From: Oryzisolibacter sp. LB2S
GTDB taxonomy: Bacteria > Pseudomonadota > Gammaproteobacteria > Burkholderiales > Burkholderiaceae_C
Length of the DNA: 64,000 nt
Direction: 5' to 3'
NCBI RefSeq assembly: GCF_040732315.1
Contig: NZ_CP160388.1
Location: 2,694,494 to 2,758,493, forward strand
The notes under the pieces are model-generated. The model did not search any database. It was not told the origin of the DNA and saw only the letters and a program-made list of their open reading frames with translations. Shown piece by piece: positions 32,525 through 41,037 of this stretch. The position numbers and the translations under genes are program-made. The stretch's first letter is position 1; the number at the start of each line of letters is the position of its first letter.

Positions 32525-32561
32525 GCCCGCCCCTGCTCGCGCGGCAAGGGCGGGCTTTTTT
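32525..32561 (+). terminator. rpoD terminator
   Basis: Stem GCCCGCCC (32525-32532) pairs with GGGCGGGC (32548-32555), followed by six T. Classical intrinsic terminator 27 bp past the rpoD stop. Confidence 0.9.
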
Positions 32562-32698
32562 GTGCGCCGCGGGCTGTCGGAGACCGCAAGGCGTTGAAGC
32601 GTTGAGGCGGTGAGCCTGCACACCGGCGGAACTTCGATCACACTCAACAGGTCGACGGGTATCAACTCAAGATACCGCCCGTCGAGGAGCTGCACCGT

Positions 32699-33178
32699 AT
32701 GCCATGCCACGAGTTCACGCTGTTTGCCGACTACCACCAGTTCCACCTGCGGGACGAGGCCGCACAGGGCGACCTCGCCACGGCCTGGACCGACGAGGCC
32801 TCCGACCGCATGCTTGCCGTGGCGCCCGGCGTGGTGGGCGTGGGCACGGCCCGCAACATGGACGTGCGCGTGACGGTGGAGGTGCTGGACAGCGCCCCCC
32901 TGCCCGACCTCGCGGGCTTTGACCAGGTGGTGGACTGCTCGCTCGCTGCCGACTCGGGCCACATCGTGGTCGCGGGCTGCACCGACTATCTGCCTGATGC
33001 GCCGCGCATCGCGGTAGCGCCCGGCACCTATCGCGTTCGCGTCGGCTATGCGGGGCTGGACTCGCTGTCTTGCGACGGGCTGGAGGGCGACGACAGCTAC
33101 CATGTGCAGCTTTGGCCGGCAACGGCATCGGGCGTCGTGGTGCTCAAGCGCCGCCCGGCGCCGCCCCGGCAGGAGTGA
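32699..33178 (+). CDS. Uncharacterised 159-residue protein
   Basis: I do not recognise a named family. The protein starts MPCHEFTLFADYHQFHLRDE, is rich in short beta-type hydrophobic stretches (LAVAPGVVGVGTARNMDVRVTVEV, VAPGTYRVRVGYAGLDSLS) and has no signal peptide or membrane segment, so a cytoplasmic beta-sandwich is plausible. I recall similar 'FADYHQFYLQD' proteins scattered in proteobacteria without known function. The ATG is preceded by AGGAG at a good distance. It is followed after 6 bp by the B-box zinc-finger gene, suggesting cotranscription. Confidence 0.7.
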   Translation: MPCHEFTLFADYHQFHLRDEAAQGDLATAWTDEASDRMLAVAPGVVGVGTARNMDVRVTVEVLDSAPLPDLAGFDQVVDCSLAADSGHIVVAGCTDYLPDAPRIAVAPGTYRVRVGYAGLDSLSCDGLEGDDSYHVQLWPATASGVVVLKRRPAPPRQE

Positions 33179-33184
33179 CGTGCC

Positions 33185-33559
33185 ATGGAATGCTTCACCC
33201 ATCCCGGCGCCTGTTCGGTCGGCGTCTGCAAGACCTGCGGCAGGGCCGTGTGCCGCGACTGCGCGGTGGATGCAGGGTTCGCCATCGCCTGCTCCCCCGC
33301 ATGCGCGAGGGAAGCCGCCGATGTGCACGAGATGAACCAGCGCGGCAAGAAAATCTATGGCATCGGCGTGGCCCGCAGAAGATTTCCTGCGGGCGCGGCG
33401 GCTTGGCTGCTGTTTGGTACCCTGTTCAGCGCCTTTGGCGCCTATGTCTGGCTGCGCACGGGCAAGCCCGAGTGGTTTCTGCTGCTGTTTGGCCTTGCAT
33501 CCTTCCTGATCGCCGGCTTTGCCTACCGCCGGGCCAGGGATGTGGGGATCGACTGCTGA
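33185..33559 (+). CDS. B-box-type zinc-finger membrane protein
   Basis: 124-residue protein with an N-terminal cysteine-rich motif: CFTHPGACSVGVCKTCGRAV then CRDCAVDAGFAIACSPAC, spaced like bacterial B-box zinc fingers (two Cys/His pairs for each of two zincs). Two hydrophobic segments follow (residues ~62-82, AAAWLLFGTLFSAFGAYVWL, and ~90-108). The zinc domain should face the cytoplasm. The role of this family in bacteria is unclear. It lies 6 bp after the uncharacterised gene. Confidence 0.75.
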   Translation: MECFTHPGACSVGVCKTCGRAVCRDCAVDAGFAIACSPACAREAADVHEMNQRGKKIYGIGVARRRFPAGAAAWLLFGTLFSAFGAYVWLRTGKPEWFLLLFGLASFLIAGFAYRRARDVGIDC

Positions 33560-33678
33560 TGCCCCACCCGACCGCCCTGGGCACAGCCACAGAACCACCG
33601 CCAGGCCCATGCCGCCAAGCCCATTTCATTCACCACGCCGCCATCAGTGATGGTGGCCCCATTCAAGGCAATCGAAGC

Positions 33679-34050
33679 ATGCGACTGACCGCACTTTCCA
33701 CCCTCCTGGCCCCGGCGATGCTGCTGGCGGCCTGCGCCTCATCGACCCCGGGCACGGGGGCTCAGCAACCACCCGTGGCCGCAGCCACCGCGCCCACGGC
33801 GTACTCCTTCCGGTGCGACAGCGGGCAAGCCATTGACGTGACCTATCCCGACACCGACCGGGCGGTCGTGCGCTACCGCGGCACGACATACGCGATGCGG
33901 ATCGCGGTGTCGGGCAGCGGTTCGCGCTACGTGGGGGGTGGCCTGGAATGGTGGACCAAGGGCGCCGGCGCGGGCGCGCAGGGAACGCTGTTGCGCCACA
34001 ACGCGGATGGCACATCGGGCGATTCTCTGGAGCTGTGCACGGGCCTGTGA
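33679..34050 (+). CDS. MliC-like lysozyme inhibitor lipoprotein
   Basis: 123 residues. Lipobox signal peptide MRLTALSTLLAPAMLLAACA with lipidated Cys19, then the small beta-barrel of the MliC family (inhibitor of c-type lysozyme): YSFRCDSGQAIDVTYPDTDR, then AMRIAVSGSGSRYVGGGLEWWTKG, whose Ser-x-Ser-Gly-x-x-Tyr segment is the loop that enters the lysozyme active site in relatives. A terminal Cys (LELCTGL) can pair with the Cys in SFRCD. I chose ATG 33679 because a lipoprotein signal begins exactly there; upstream in-frame sequence overlaps the zinc-finger gene. Confidence 0.85.
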   Translation: MRLTALSTLLAPAMLLAACASSTPGTGAQQPPVAAATAPTAYSFRCDSGQAIDVTYPDTDRAVVRYRGTTYAMRIAVSGSGSRYVGGGLEWWTKGAGAGAQGTLLRHNADGTSGDSLELCTGL

Positions 34051-34082
34051 CGGGCGGCGCCCTGCGCTGGCGCTGCCGGTGA

Positions 34083-34153
34083 GTGTTTTGAGTCTTTTTG
34101 GCACATAACCCTTGCGCAGCAAGCGCGAGCAGCTATTGTTTTTATTGATTCGG
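34083..34153. repeat. Dispersed palindromic repeat upstream of the SDR gene
   Basis: TTTTGAGTCTTTTTGGCACA, then CCCTTGCGCAGCAAGCGCGA and GCAGCTATTGTTTTTATTGA. This is the same family as the copies at 59.9 and 63.7 kb. It sits between the MliC stop and the SDR ribosome site. Confidence 0.72.
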
Positions 34154-34209
34154 CAGCCGTAGGACCCTGGACATGCAAACGGTCTGCAATGTGCGCAAGG
34201 AGGTATTGC

Positions 34210-35013
34210 ATGCGCCTGAGAGACAAGGTGACCCTCATCACAGGCGCCGCCCGAGGGATTGGCGAGGCCATCGCCCGGGCCTTTGTGGCGGAGGGTGCGT
34301 GCGTGTACGTCTCGGACATCGACCGCGACAACGGCCAGCGCGTCGCCGATGTACTGGGCCACAACGCATCGTTCATCGAACTGGACGTGCGCAGCGAACA
34401 GGCCTGGCATGAGGCGACAACGCTGGTCATGCAGCGGCACGGCAGGCTCGATGTGCTCGTGAACAACGCGGGTATCACGGGGTTTGAGGACGACATGGGC
34501 CCGCAGGATCCGGAAAACGCGTCGCTGCAGGCCTGGCGCGCGGTTCATCAGACGAATCTCGATGGAGTGTTTCTGGGCTGCAAGTACGCGATTCGCGCCA
34601 TGCGCGCCACGGCGACCGGCTCCATCATCAATATCTCGTCGCGCTCGGGCATCGTGGGCATCCCCACGGCCGCGGCCTATGCGTCCAGCAAGGCCGCAGT
34701 TCGCAATCACACCAAGAGCGTCGCCCTCTACTGCGCGCAGCAGGGGCTGCAAGTGCGCTGCAACTCGATTCATCCGGCGGCCATTCTCACGCCGATGTGG
34801 GAAGGCATGTTGGGCACCGGAGCGCAGCGCGAATCGAACATGGCCCTGTTCGTGCAGGACACCCCCATGCGACGCTTCGGCAAGCCCGAGGAGGTGGCAG
34901 CGGTGGCGGTCATGCTGGCCTCGGATGAGTCCAGCTACATGACCGGCGCGGAGCTCCATGTCGATGGTGGCATTCTGGCCGGCGCTGCGGCCACTCCCTC
35001 TGCCTCCGGCTAG
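34210..35013 (+). CDS. Short-chain dehydrogenase/reductase
   Basis: Classical SDR oxidoreductase of 267 residues, NAD(P)-dependent, substrate unknown. The Rossmann motif is [12 protein letters not shown] (residues ~12-23), with an acidic residue after beta-2 (VSDIDRDN) that favours NAD(H). NNAGIT, the catalytic Ser in IINISSRSG, and YASSK (Tyr ~157, Lys ~161) complete the active site. C-terminal text [13 protein letters not shown] is typical of glucose/3-oxoacyl-type SDRs. ATG 34210 has AAGGAGG 7 nt upstream, an unusually strong site here. Its stop codon overlaps a MITE-like repeat. Confidence 0.9.
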   Translation: MRLRDKVTLITGAARGIGEAIARAFVAEGACVYVSDIDRDNGQRVADVLGHNASFIELDVRSEQAWHEATTLVMQRHGRLDVLVNNAGITGFEDDMGPQDPENASLQAWRAVHQTNLDGVFLGCKYAIRAMRATATGSIINISSRSGIVGIPTAAAYASSKAAVRNHTKSVALYCAQQGLQVRCNSIHPAAILTPMWEGMLGTGAQRESNMALFVQDTPMRRFGKPEEVAAVAVMLASDESSYMTGAELHVDGGILAGAAATPSASG

Positions 35014-35121
35014 GAGGCTGTCGGGCTTGGAGCGCCGAAAGCGCTCTCGAAGAGCGGCGAAGCCAAAAATGGGCCGCTGCGGTCAATTTGCAGCCGGCGA
35101 TTTCCAAATCCGACAGCCTCC
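35013..35121. repeat. MITE-like element with GGAGGCTGTCGG ends
   Basis: The 12-bp terminal repeats GGAGGCTGTCGG (35013-35024) and CCGACAGCCTCC (35110-35121) are perfect complements and similarity continues a few bases inward (CTTGGA against TTTCCAAAT). About 109 bp, no coding capacity. The left end supplies the last base of the SDR stop codon. Confidence 0.65.
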
Positions 35122-35146
35122 CAGCGCAACCAACCATGGCCGCCCC

Positions 35147-35209
35147 CTCATCGCCCTCATCGCCCTCATCGCCCTCATCGCCCTCATCGCCCTCATCGCC
35201 CCCATCACC
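35147..35209. repeat. 9-bp tandem repeat (CTCATCGCC)
   Basis: Six perfect copies of CTCATCGCC (35147-35200) plus a degenerate seventh (CCCATCACC). The last unit contains the EamA stop codon on the minus strand. Confidence 0.9.
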
Positions 35210-36125
35210 CCACCGCCGCGCCCCTGCCCCGCTGCGACCACAGGCCGCCGAACTGGTTCACCACCATGCCCGTGAGCACGCCCAGCGTGCCCAGCCACTG
35301 CCACGCGGTGGGCCGCTCGCCCAGCAGCAGCATGGCTGACAGCAGACCGACCACCGGCACCAGCAGCGACAGCGGCGCCACGGTGCTCGCGGCGTAGCGC
35401 TGCAGCAGGCGCGTCCACAGACCGTAGCCCAGCAACGTGGAGAGCAGCGCCAGATAGGCCACCACGGCCAGCTCGCGCCAGCCCAGTTGACGCAGCTGCG
35501 TGCCGACCGCCTCCGTGCCCTCGACGGCGCAGGCCAGCACCAGCAGGGGCACGATGGGAAACAGGCTGCTCCAGACGACGAAGGGCACGGGTTCATAGGG
35601 CCCCTGGCGCGCGGCCAGGCGCGTGAGCAGGTTGGAGCCGGCCCACATGGCCGCGGCGCCCACGGTCAGCACGAAGCCGACCAGCGTCATGCCCGAGGCC
35701 CCGTCGCCGTGCGCGGCGCCGATGAGCACCAGCCCGCCAATGGCGATGCACAGGCCCAGCCATTGCCAGCGCCGGGGCGTCTCGCCCATCAGGGCCGCGG
35801 CCATCAGCATGGTGATGAAGGCCTGCGTCTGCAGCACCACCGAGGAGATGCCGGCCGGCATGCCCAGGTGCATGCCCGTGAACAGCAGGCCGAACTGCCC
35901 CACGCCCTGCACCAGGCCGTAGGCCGCCAGAATGCCCCAGGACAGCTGCCGCGGCCGGGGCACGAAGAGCACAAAGGGCAGGGACGCGGCCAGAAAGCGC
36001 AGCGCACACAGGAGCAGCGGCGACACGGTGGCCAGCCCCCACTTCATGACCACGAAGTTCAGCCCCCAGACGGCGACCACCACCAGGGCCTTGGCCCAGT
36101 CGGCGCGCGTCAGTGCCATGCTCAT
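35205..36125 (-). CDS. EamA-family (DMT) transporter
   Basis: Drug/metabolite-superfamily permease, 306 residues, ten hydrophobic helices in two EamA repeats. The first repeat opens WAKALVVVAVWGLNFVVMKWGL; the second covers VGFVLTVGAAAMWAGSNLLTR, and ends LLSAMLLLGERPTAWQWLGTLGVLTGMVV, the usual EamA C-terminal pattern. Close in style to EamA, which exports cysteine pathway metabolites, but the substrate is not determined. It follows pmbA by 39 bp on the same strand. ATG 36125 or 36119. Confidence 0.88.
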   Translation of the reverse strand: MSMALTRADWAKALVVVAVWGLNFVVMKWGLATVSPLLLCALRFLAASLPFVLFVPRPRQLSWGILAAYGLVQGVGQFGLLFTGMHLGMPAGISSVVLQTQAFITMLMAAALMGETPRRWQWLGLCIAIGGLVLIGAAHGDGASGMTLVGFVLTVGAAAMWAGSNLLTRLAARQGPYEPVPFVVWSSLFPIVPLLVLACAVEGTEAVGTQLRQLGWRELAVVAYLALLSTLLGYGLWTRLLQRYAASTVAPLSLLVPVVGLLSAMLLLGERPTAWQWLGTLGVLTGMVVNQFGGLWSQRGRGAAVG

Positions 36126-36164
36126 GGATCGTCTCGATCTGGCTCAGGTGCCGCTCGGGGGCCG

Positions 36165-37610
36165 TCAGCTGCCGGCGACCTTCATGCGCTCGACGAGGAT
36201 GGAGCCCACGGTCTTGGCGCCATGGGTGTAGGCGTCCGCCCCCATGGCCACGATGCCGCGCAGCATGTCCCTGAGGTTGCCGGCGATCGTGATCTCGTGC
36301 ACCGGGTGGGCGATCTGGCCGTTTTCCACCCAGAAGCCGCTGGCGCCGCGCGAGTAGTCGCCGGTCACATAGTTCACGCCCTGGCCCATGAGCTCGATGA
36401 CGAACAGGCCCGTGCCGAGTTTCTTGAGCATGGCGTCCAGATCGTCGCCGGGCTGTGTCAGGCGCGAGGACAGCACCAGGTTGTGCGAGCCACCGGCGTT
36501 GCCCGTGGTCTTCATGCCGAGCTTGCGCGCCGAGTAGCTGCTCAGGAAATAGCCCTGCACGCGCCCGGCCTCGACCACCTGGCGCCGCGCCACGCGCACG
36601 CCCTCGTCGTCATACGGCGCGCTGCCCTTGCCGCCGAGGATGAAGGGGTCTTCGATGAGGTCGATGTGGTCGGCAAACACCTGCTTGCCCAGCGAGTCGA
36701 CCAGATAGCTGCTCTTGCGGTAGAGCGCGCCGCCACTGATGGCCTGCACGAAGCCGCCCAGCAGGCCGGCGGCCAGCGGCGACTCGAACAGCACCGGGCA
36801 TTGCGTGGTGGGAATCTTGCGCGCGCCCAGGCGGCTCAGGGCGCGCTGGGCGGCGTAGCGGCCCACGGCCTCGGGCGTGGCCAGGTCCTGCGCGCTGCGC
36901 ATGGAGCTGTACCAGGCGTCGCGCTGCATCTCGCCATTGCGTCCGGGCAGGGAGGCAATGGGCGCCACCGAGATGCTGTGACGCGAGCTCGCGTAGCCGC
37001 CGCGAAAGCCGCGCGTGTGTGCGCTGAAGAAATGGCTCTGCTGCGCCGACACGCCCGCGCCCTCGCTGTTGGTGATGCGCCTGTGGGTCTTGAAGGCCGC
37101 GGACTCGCAGGCCAGCGCCAGCCGCGCAGCCTCCTCGCTGGTGACGGACCAGGGGTGAAACAGCTGCAGGTCTCGGTGGCTGTCCGCGGGGGCGATGTCG
37201 GCCTCGTCGGGAAGGCCGGCCACGGGATCCTCGGCGGTGAAGCGGGCAATGTCGAACGCGGCCTGCACGGTGCGCTCGACGGCGGCGGCCGAGAAGTCCG
37301 AGGTGCTGGCGTTGCCGCGACGGTGGCCGAGGTACACGGTCACGCCCAGGGACTTGTCACGGTTGCGCTCCACGGTCTCGAGCTCGCCCTTGCGCACGTT
37401 GACCGACAGACCGCAGCCCTCGGAGGCATCGGCGCCGGCGTCGCTCGCGCCGAGTTTTTTGGCATGGGCCAGGGCATGGTCGACCAGGCCCTCGAAGAAT
37501 TCGCGGGTGTAGCTGAAGCCGCTGTCGGGCTGGGACGGCGACTGGGAAGAGGTGCGGGACGAGGTCTGCGCCGATGCGCTGCGCAGGGCGCGGGAGCTGG
37601 GTTTGTTCAT
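36165..37610 (-). CDS. pmbA: Metalloprotease PmbA (TldE)
   Basis: 481 residues. PmbA/TldE is the partner of the zinc protease TldD and is needed for maturation of some microcins and degradation of CcdA in E. coli; TldE itself lacks the zinc site. Typical text: ERNRDKSLGVTVYLGHRRGN, TNSEGAGVSAQQSHFF, YFLSSYSARKLGMKTTGNAGG, and GVNYVTGDYSRGASGFWVENG at the C-terminal third. The first ~30 residues are Ser-rich and not conserved. Divergent from darP, with only 78 bp between starts. Confidence 0.93.
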   Translation of the reverse strand: MNKPSSRALRSASAQTSSRTSSQSPSQPDSGFSYTREFFEGLVDHALAHAKKLGASDAGADASEGCGLSVNVRKGELETVERNRDKSLGVTVYLGHRRGNASTSDFSAAAVERTVQAAFDIARFTAEDPVAGLPDEADIAPADSHRDLQLFHPWSVTSEEAARLALACESAAFKTHRRITNSEGAGVSAQQSHFFSAHTRGFRGGYASSRHSISVAPIASLPGRNGEMQRDAWYSSMRSAQDLATPEAVGRYAAQRALSRLGARKIPTTQCPVLFESPLAAGLLGGFVQAISGGALYRKSSYLVDSLGKQVFADHIDLIEDPFILGGKGSAPYDDEGVRVARRQVVEAGRVQGYFLSSYSARKLGMKTTGNAGGSHNLVLSSRLTQPGDDLDAMLKKLGTGLFVIELMGQGVNYVTGDYSRGASGFWVENGQIAHPVHEITIAGNLRDMLRGIVAMGADAYTHGAKTVGSILVERMKVAGS

Positions 37611-37688
37611 AGCGGCGGCTATGATACTTGCCGCCTCAATCGCCGCAGGGCAAAGGCCGCTGCGGCACTGTTCCTGCCCTGCCCCACC

Positions 37689-38372
37689 ATGTCACGCAAA
37701 CCCCAAAAAGGCTATTTTGTGAAAGGCCACTTCGTTGCCGAGGGCAGCGAGCTGGACCTGCAACTCAAGGCCGAACTCAAGGGCACCACCGGTGCCACCA
37801 AGACCGACCTCAAGCGCGAGATGGAGTCGCTGCAGGCGCTCGGCGGCGAGCTGCTCACGCTGCGCGCCGACCTGTTTGCACGCCTTCAGCTCCCCGAGAA
37901 GCTGCAGGAGGCGCTGGCCGACGCGCGGCGCATCACCAACTTCGAGGGCAAGCGCCGGCAGATGCAGTTCATCGGCAAGCTCATGCGCAAGCTCGACGAC
38001 GACCAGGTCGCGGCCATCCAGTCGGCGCTGGACGAGCAAAGGAGCGGCTCGGCCGCCGAGAAGCTGGCCCTGCACCAGGCCGAGCATTGGCGCGACCGTC
38101 TGATCGCCGACGACGCCGCGCTGCAACCCTGGCTGCAGCAATACCCGGGCACGGACACGCAGCAGCTGCGCGCGCTGATCCGCCAGGCGCGCAAGGACGC
38201 CCCGCCCGCCGACAGGGCCGCCGTCTCCCAGGGCCTGGCGCCGCGCAAGGGCCGCGCCTACCGCGAGCTGTTCCAGCTGGTGCGTGCGCAAATGAGCGCC
38301 GCCCTGGCCGACAATGACACCCCAGCCCATACCGATGACGAGGAGGACGGCCATGCCCCACAGCAACCATGA
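37689..38372 (+). CDS. darP: Ribosome biogenesis factor DarP (YjgA, DUF615)
   Basis: Small basic protein associated with late 50S assembly. 227 residues, somewhat longer than the ~180 of E. coli because of a C-terminal tail (DNDTPAHTDDEEDGH). Family text: RREMESLQALGGELL-like (KREMESLQALGGELL), GKRRQMQFIGKLMRKLD, and RAYRELFQLVRAQM near the end. Start ATG 37689 gives MSRKPQKGYFVKG. Its 3' end overlaps mog by 20 nt. The pmbA-darP pair, divergent here, also occurs in other proteobacteria. Confidence 0.92.
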   Translation: MSRKPQKGYFVKGHFVAEGSELDLQLKAELKGTTGATKTDLKREMESLQALGGELLTLRADLFARLQLPEKLQEALADARRITNFEGKRRQMQFIGKLMRKLDDDQVAAIQSALDEQRSGSAAEKLALHQAEHWRDRLIADDAALQPWLQQYPGTDTQQLRALIRQARKDAPPADRAAVSQGLAPRKGRAYRELFQLVRAQMSAALADNDTPAHTDDEEDGHAPQQP

Positions 38373-38946
38373 GTACGCGCCGGTCAGGATCGGCATAGTC
38401 TCCATCAGCGACCGCGCCAGCAGCGGCAGCTACGAGGACAAGGGCCTGCCCGCGCTGCACGACTGGCTCAAGCGCGCGCTGCACAACCCCATCGCCTTCG
38501 AGCCGCGCCTGATCCCCGACGAGAAGGAGCGCATCAGCGCCACGCTCATCGAACTGGTCGATGCCGGCTGCTCCCTGGTGCTGACCACCGGCGGCACCGG
38601 CCCCGCGCCGCGCGACGTCACGCCCGAGGCCACGCTGGCCGTGGCCGACAGGGAGATGCCGGGCTTTGGCGAGCAGATGCGCCAGATCTCGCTGGCCTTC
38701 GTGCCAACGGCCATCCTGTCACGCCAGGTGGCGGTGATCCGCGGCAACAGCCTGATCATCAACCTGCCGGGCCAGCCCAAGGCCATCGCCGAGACGCTGG
38801 AGGGCCTGAAGAACACCGACGGCACGCAGCGCGTCGCGGGCATCTTCGCGGCCGTGCCCTATTGCATCGACCTCATCGGCGGGCCGTACCTGGAGACGCG
38901 CTCCGAGGTCTGCAAGGCCTTCCGGCCCAAGTCGGCCGCGCGCTGA
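38353..38946 (+). CDS. mog: Molybdopterin adenylyltransferase (Mog)
   Basis: Activates molybdopterin by adenylation before molybdenum insertion. 197 residues: IGIVSISDRASSGSYEDKG at the start, LVLTTGGTGPAPRDVTPEAT (residues ~75-94) is the MPT-binding signature of the MogA/MoaB family, then AVIRGNSLIINLPGQPKAIAE. The ATG at 38353 has AGGAGG 7 nt upstream, inside the darP coding end. Functionally linked to the modABC operon of this window although 14 kb away. Confidence 0.95.
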   Translation: MPHSNHEYAPVRIGIVSISDRASSGSYEDKGLPALHDWLKRALHNPIAFEPRLIPDEKERISATLIELVDAGCSLVLTTGGTGPAPRDVTPEATLAVADREMPGFGEQMRQISLAFVPTAILSRQVAVIRGNSLIINLPGQPKAIAETLEGLKNTDGTQRVAGIFAAVPYCIDLIGGPYLETRSEVCKAFRPKSAAR

Positions 38947-39056
38947 CGCCGCCTTTGCAGTGCCGGCCCGGGCAATTCCCGAGCGGCCTGCTGCGGTGTC
39001 TGCCCAGCGCGGCCGTCGCGGCGTATGGTGGATCTTTCACGCGAAAGGAGCCCACC

Positions 39057-40154
39057 ATGACCGCCATGATGAAAGCCGCCATCTTCGTCGAGAAAGGCCG
39101 CATCGAGCTGGCCGACAAGCCCATCCCCGAGGTGGGCCCCAACGATGCGTTGATCCGCATCACAACCACCACCATCTGCGGCACGGACGTGCACATCCTC
39201 AAGGGCGAATACCCGGTCGCCCAGGGGCTGACCGTGGGCCATGAGCCCGTGGGCGTCATCGAAAAGCTCGGCAGCGCCGTGCAGGGCTACCAGGAGGGCC
39301 AGCGCGTGATCGCCGGCGCCATCTGTCCCAACTTCAACAGCTACGCCGCACAGGACGGCTTCCCCAGCCAGGACGGCAGCTACCTCGTGCCGCGCGGCCT
39401 GTGCGGCTGCCACGGCTACAAGGCCACGGCGGGCTGGCGCTTTGGCAACCTGATCGACGGCACCCAGGCCGAATATGTGCTGGTGCCCGACGCCCAGGCG
39501 AACCTGGCCCCCATCCCCGACGGCCTGAGCGACGAGCAGGTGCTGATGTGCCCGGACATCATGTCCACGGGCTTCAAGGGCGCGGAGAACGCCAACATCC
39601 GGCTCGGCGACACCGTGGTGGTGTTCGCCCAGGGCCCCATCGGCCTGTGCGCCGCGGCCGGCGCGCGCCTGCTTGGGGCCACGACGGTGATTGCCGTGGA
39701 CGGCAACGACCACCGTCTGGGCATATCGAGAAAGCTCGGCGCCGACGTGACGCTGAACTTCCGCGAAGTGGACGTGGTGGAGGAGGTGATGAGGCTCACG
39801 GGCGGCAAGGGCGCCGACAGCTCCATCGAGGCCCTGGGCACACAGGCCACCTTCGCGCAGGCCATGCAGGTGCTCAAGCCCGGCGGCACGCTGTCGAGCC
39901 TGGGCGTGTACTCCGAAGACCTGTCGATCCCGCTGGCGCAGTTTGCCGCGGGACTGGGCGACCACACCATACGCAGCGCGCTGTGCCCGGGCGGCAAGGA
40001 GCGCATGCGCCGCCTCATGAACGTGATTGCCGCCAACCGACTGGATCTGGGCCTGCTGGTCACGCACCAGCGCAGGCTCGACGACATCGTCGAGGCCTAC
40101 GACCTGTTTGCCCACCAGCGCGACGGGGTGCTGAAGATCGCCATCCACCCGTAG
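39057..40154 (+). CDS. Zinc-dependent alcohol dehydrogenase (secondary-ADH-like)
   Basis: Medium-chain dehydrogenase of 365 residues. Catalytic zinc ligands in TTTICGTDVHIL (Cys) and TVGHEPVGVIE (His-Glu). The segment where horse ADH has four structural-zinc Cys is CPNFNSYAAQDG, lacking that set, as in the Clostridium/Thermoanaerobacter secondary ADHs, which it also resembles in CPDIMSTGFKGAENANIRLG and in ALCPGGKERMRRL. The nucleotide loop is FAQGPIGLCAAAGARLLGA, with Asp in IAVDGNDHR suggesting NAD(H). ATG 39057 has AAAGGAG upstream. Stand-alone gene. Confidence 0.9.
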   Translation: MTAMMKAAIFVEKGRIELADKPIPEVGPNDALIRITTTTICGTDVHILKGEYPVAQGLTVGHEPVGVIEKLGSAVQGYQEGQRVIAGAICPNFNSYAAQDGFPSQDGSYLVPRGLCGCHGYKATAGWRFGNLIDGTQAEYVLVPDAQANLAPIPDGLSDEQVLMCPDIMSTGFKGAENANIRLGDTVVVFAQGPIGLCAAAGARLLGATTVIAVDGNDHRLGISRKLGADVTLNFREVDVVEEVMRLTGGKGADSSIEALGTQATFAQAMQVLKPGGTLSSLGVYSEDLSIPLAQFAAGLGDHTIRSALCPGGKERMRRLMNVIAANRLDLGLLVTHQRRLDDIVEAYDLFAHQRDGVLKIAIHP

Positions 40155-40171
40155 CGCGGAGCATTCCGCCC

Positions 40172-40270
40172 CGTCATTCCCGCGCAAGCGGGAATCCACC
40201 CCGTGCCGCCAAGGCTGGCCCTGGGCAGCCATTCACAGCGGTGGAGCCCCGCCTGCGCGGGGATGGCGGC
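40172..40270. repeat. REP-like palindrome pair between convergent genes
   Basis: CGTCATTCCCGCGCAAGCGG (40172-) and a related inverted unit around 40241-40268 (GGAGCCCCGCCTGCGCGGGG). Stems of CCCGC/GCGGG type. The same family occurs at 54.3 and 63.8 kb. Probably acts as terminator between the alcohol dehydrogenase and nitroreductase genes. Confidence 0.7.
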
Positions 40271-40318
40271 GCTGTGCTGGGCCGTGCGGGCCTGCGCCCC
40301 ACCCCACCGCCCTCGGCA

Positions 40319-40981
40319 TCAGGAGAACCCGCGCAGCTCGGCCCACTCCTCCCAGGGCGCGCGCGTGGAGCGCATGGTGTTGATGGGCGCGGCCTGGTCC
40401 TCGTAGCCCAGGGCCACGCCACAGGCCACGTGATAGGGCTCGGGCAGCGCCAGCTCGCGCTGCAGCGTGCTGGCGTAGCGGCGCCAGAAGCCCTGCGCGC
40501 AGGTCGCCAGGCCGTGGTGCACGGCCAGCAGCATCAGCGACTGCAGGTAGATGCCGAGGTCTGCCCATTGCGGCAGGCCCATGCGCTCGTCGACGCAGAT
40601 GAAGATGCCCACGGGCGCGCCGAAGAACCGCGCGTTCTTGGCCAGCTGCTCAAGGCGCCCGGCCTTGTCCTCGCGCGGAATGCCGATGGCGCGGTACAGG
40701 TCCTCGCCGTTCTCAAAGCGGCGCGAGCGGTAGGGCTCCCACAGGCTGGGCGGGTAGGTCTGGTTGCCACGGTCCTCGTCGGGCTGGGCACGGGACACGG
40801 CCGTCACCAGCTTGCGCAGCGGCTCGCCCGTGAGCGCCACCACGCGCCAGGGCTGCAGGTTGCCGCCCGATGCGGCCTGCGCGGCCTCCTGCAGCAGGGT
40901 CTGCACCAGCGCGGCCGGCGGTGCCTCGGGCAAGAACGCGCGCACCGAGCGGCGCTGGCGCAGGGCTTCGATCACTTCCAT
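40319..40981 (-). CDS. Nitroreductase-family FMN oxidoreductase
   Basis: 220-residue flavoprotein of the nitroreductase fold. The FMN-phosphate site is ALRQRRSVRAF at residues ~6-16; ASGGNLQPWRVVALTG (residues ~36-51) contacts the flavin, and GLATCAQGFWRRY plus VACGVALGYED close the site. Natural substrate unknown; this group reduces nitroaromatics or quinones with NAD(P)H. It lies 56 bp after cysE on the same strand. Confidence 0.9.
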   Translation of the reverse strand: MEVIEALRQRRSVRAFLPEAPPAALVQTLLQEAAQAASGGNLQPWRVVALTGEPLRKLVTAVSRAQPDEDRGNQTYPPSLWEPYRSRRFENGEDLYRAIGIPREDKAGRLEQLAKNARFFGAPVGIFICVDERMGLPQWADLGIYLQSLMLLAVHHGLATCAQGFWRRYASTLQRELALPEPYHVACGVALGYEDQAAPINTMRSTRAPWEEWAELRGFS

Positions 40982-41037
40982 GGAGTCTCCCTTGTCGATT
41001 CAAGAATGGGGCAAGGCCCCGGCCGGCTGGCCCGCGG

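Noticed and set aside
32563..32698. Small gene between the rpoD terminator and 32699
   Set aside because: No start with a ribosome site and no coding bias; nothing supported in this stretch.
33070..33678. Upstream extension of the MliC-like gene
   Set aside because: It overlaps the zinc-finger gene in another frame; a lipoprotein signal peptide begins cleanly at 33679.
35139..35209. CRISPR-like array
   Set aside because: The units are 9 bp and directly adjacent with no spacers, so this is a simple tandem repeat.
40172..40270. tRNA or other structured RNA gene in the REP-like gaps
   Set aside because: The stems are simple REP palindromes; no T-arm, anticodon arm or acceptor pattern is visible here or in any other gap.
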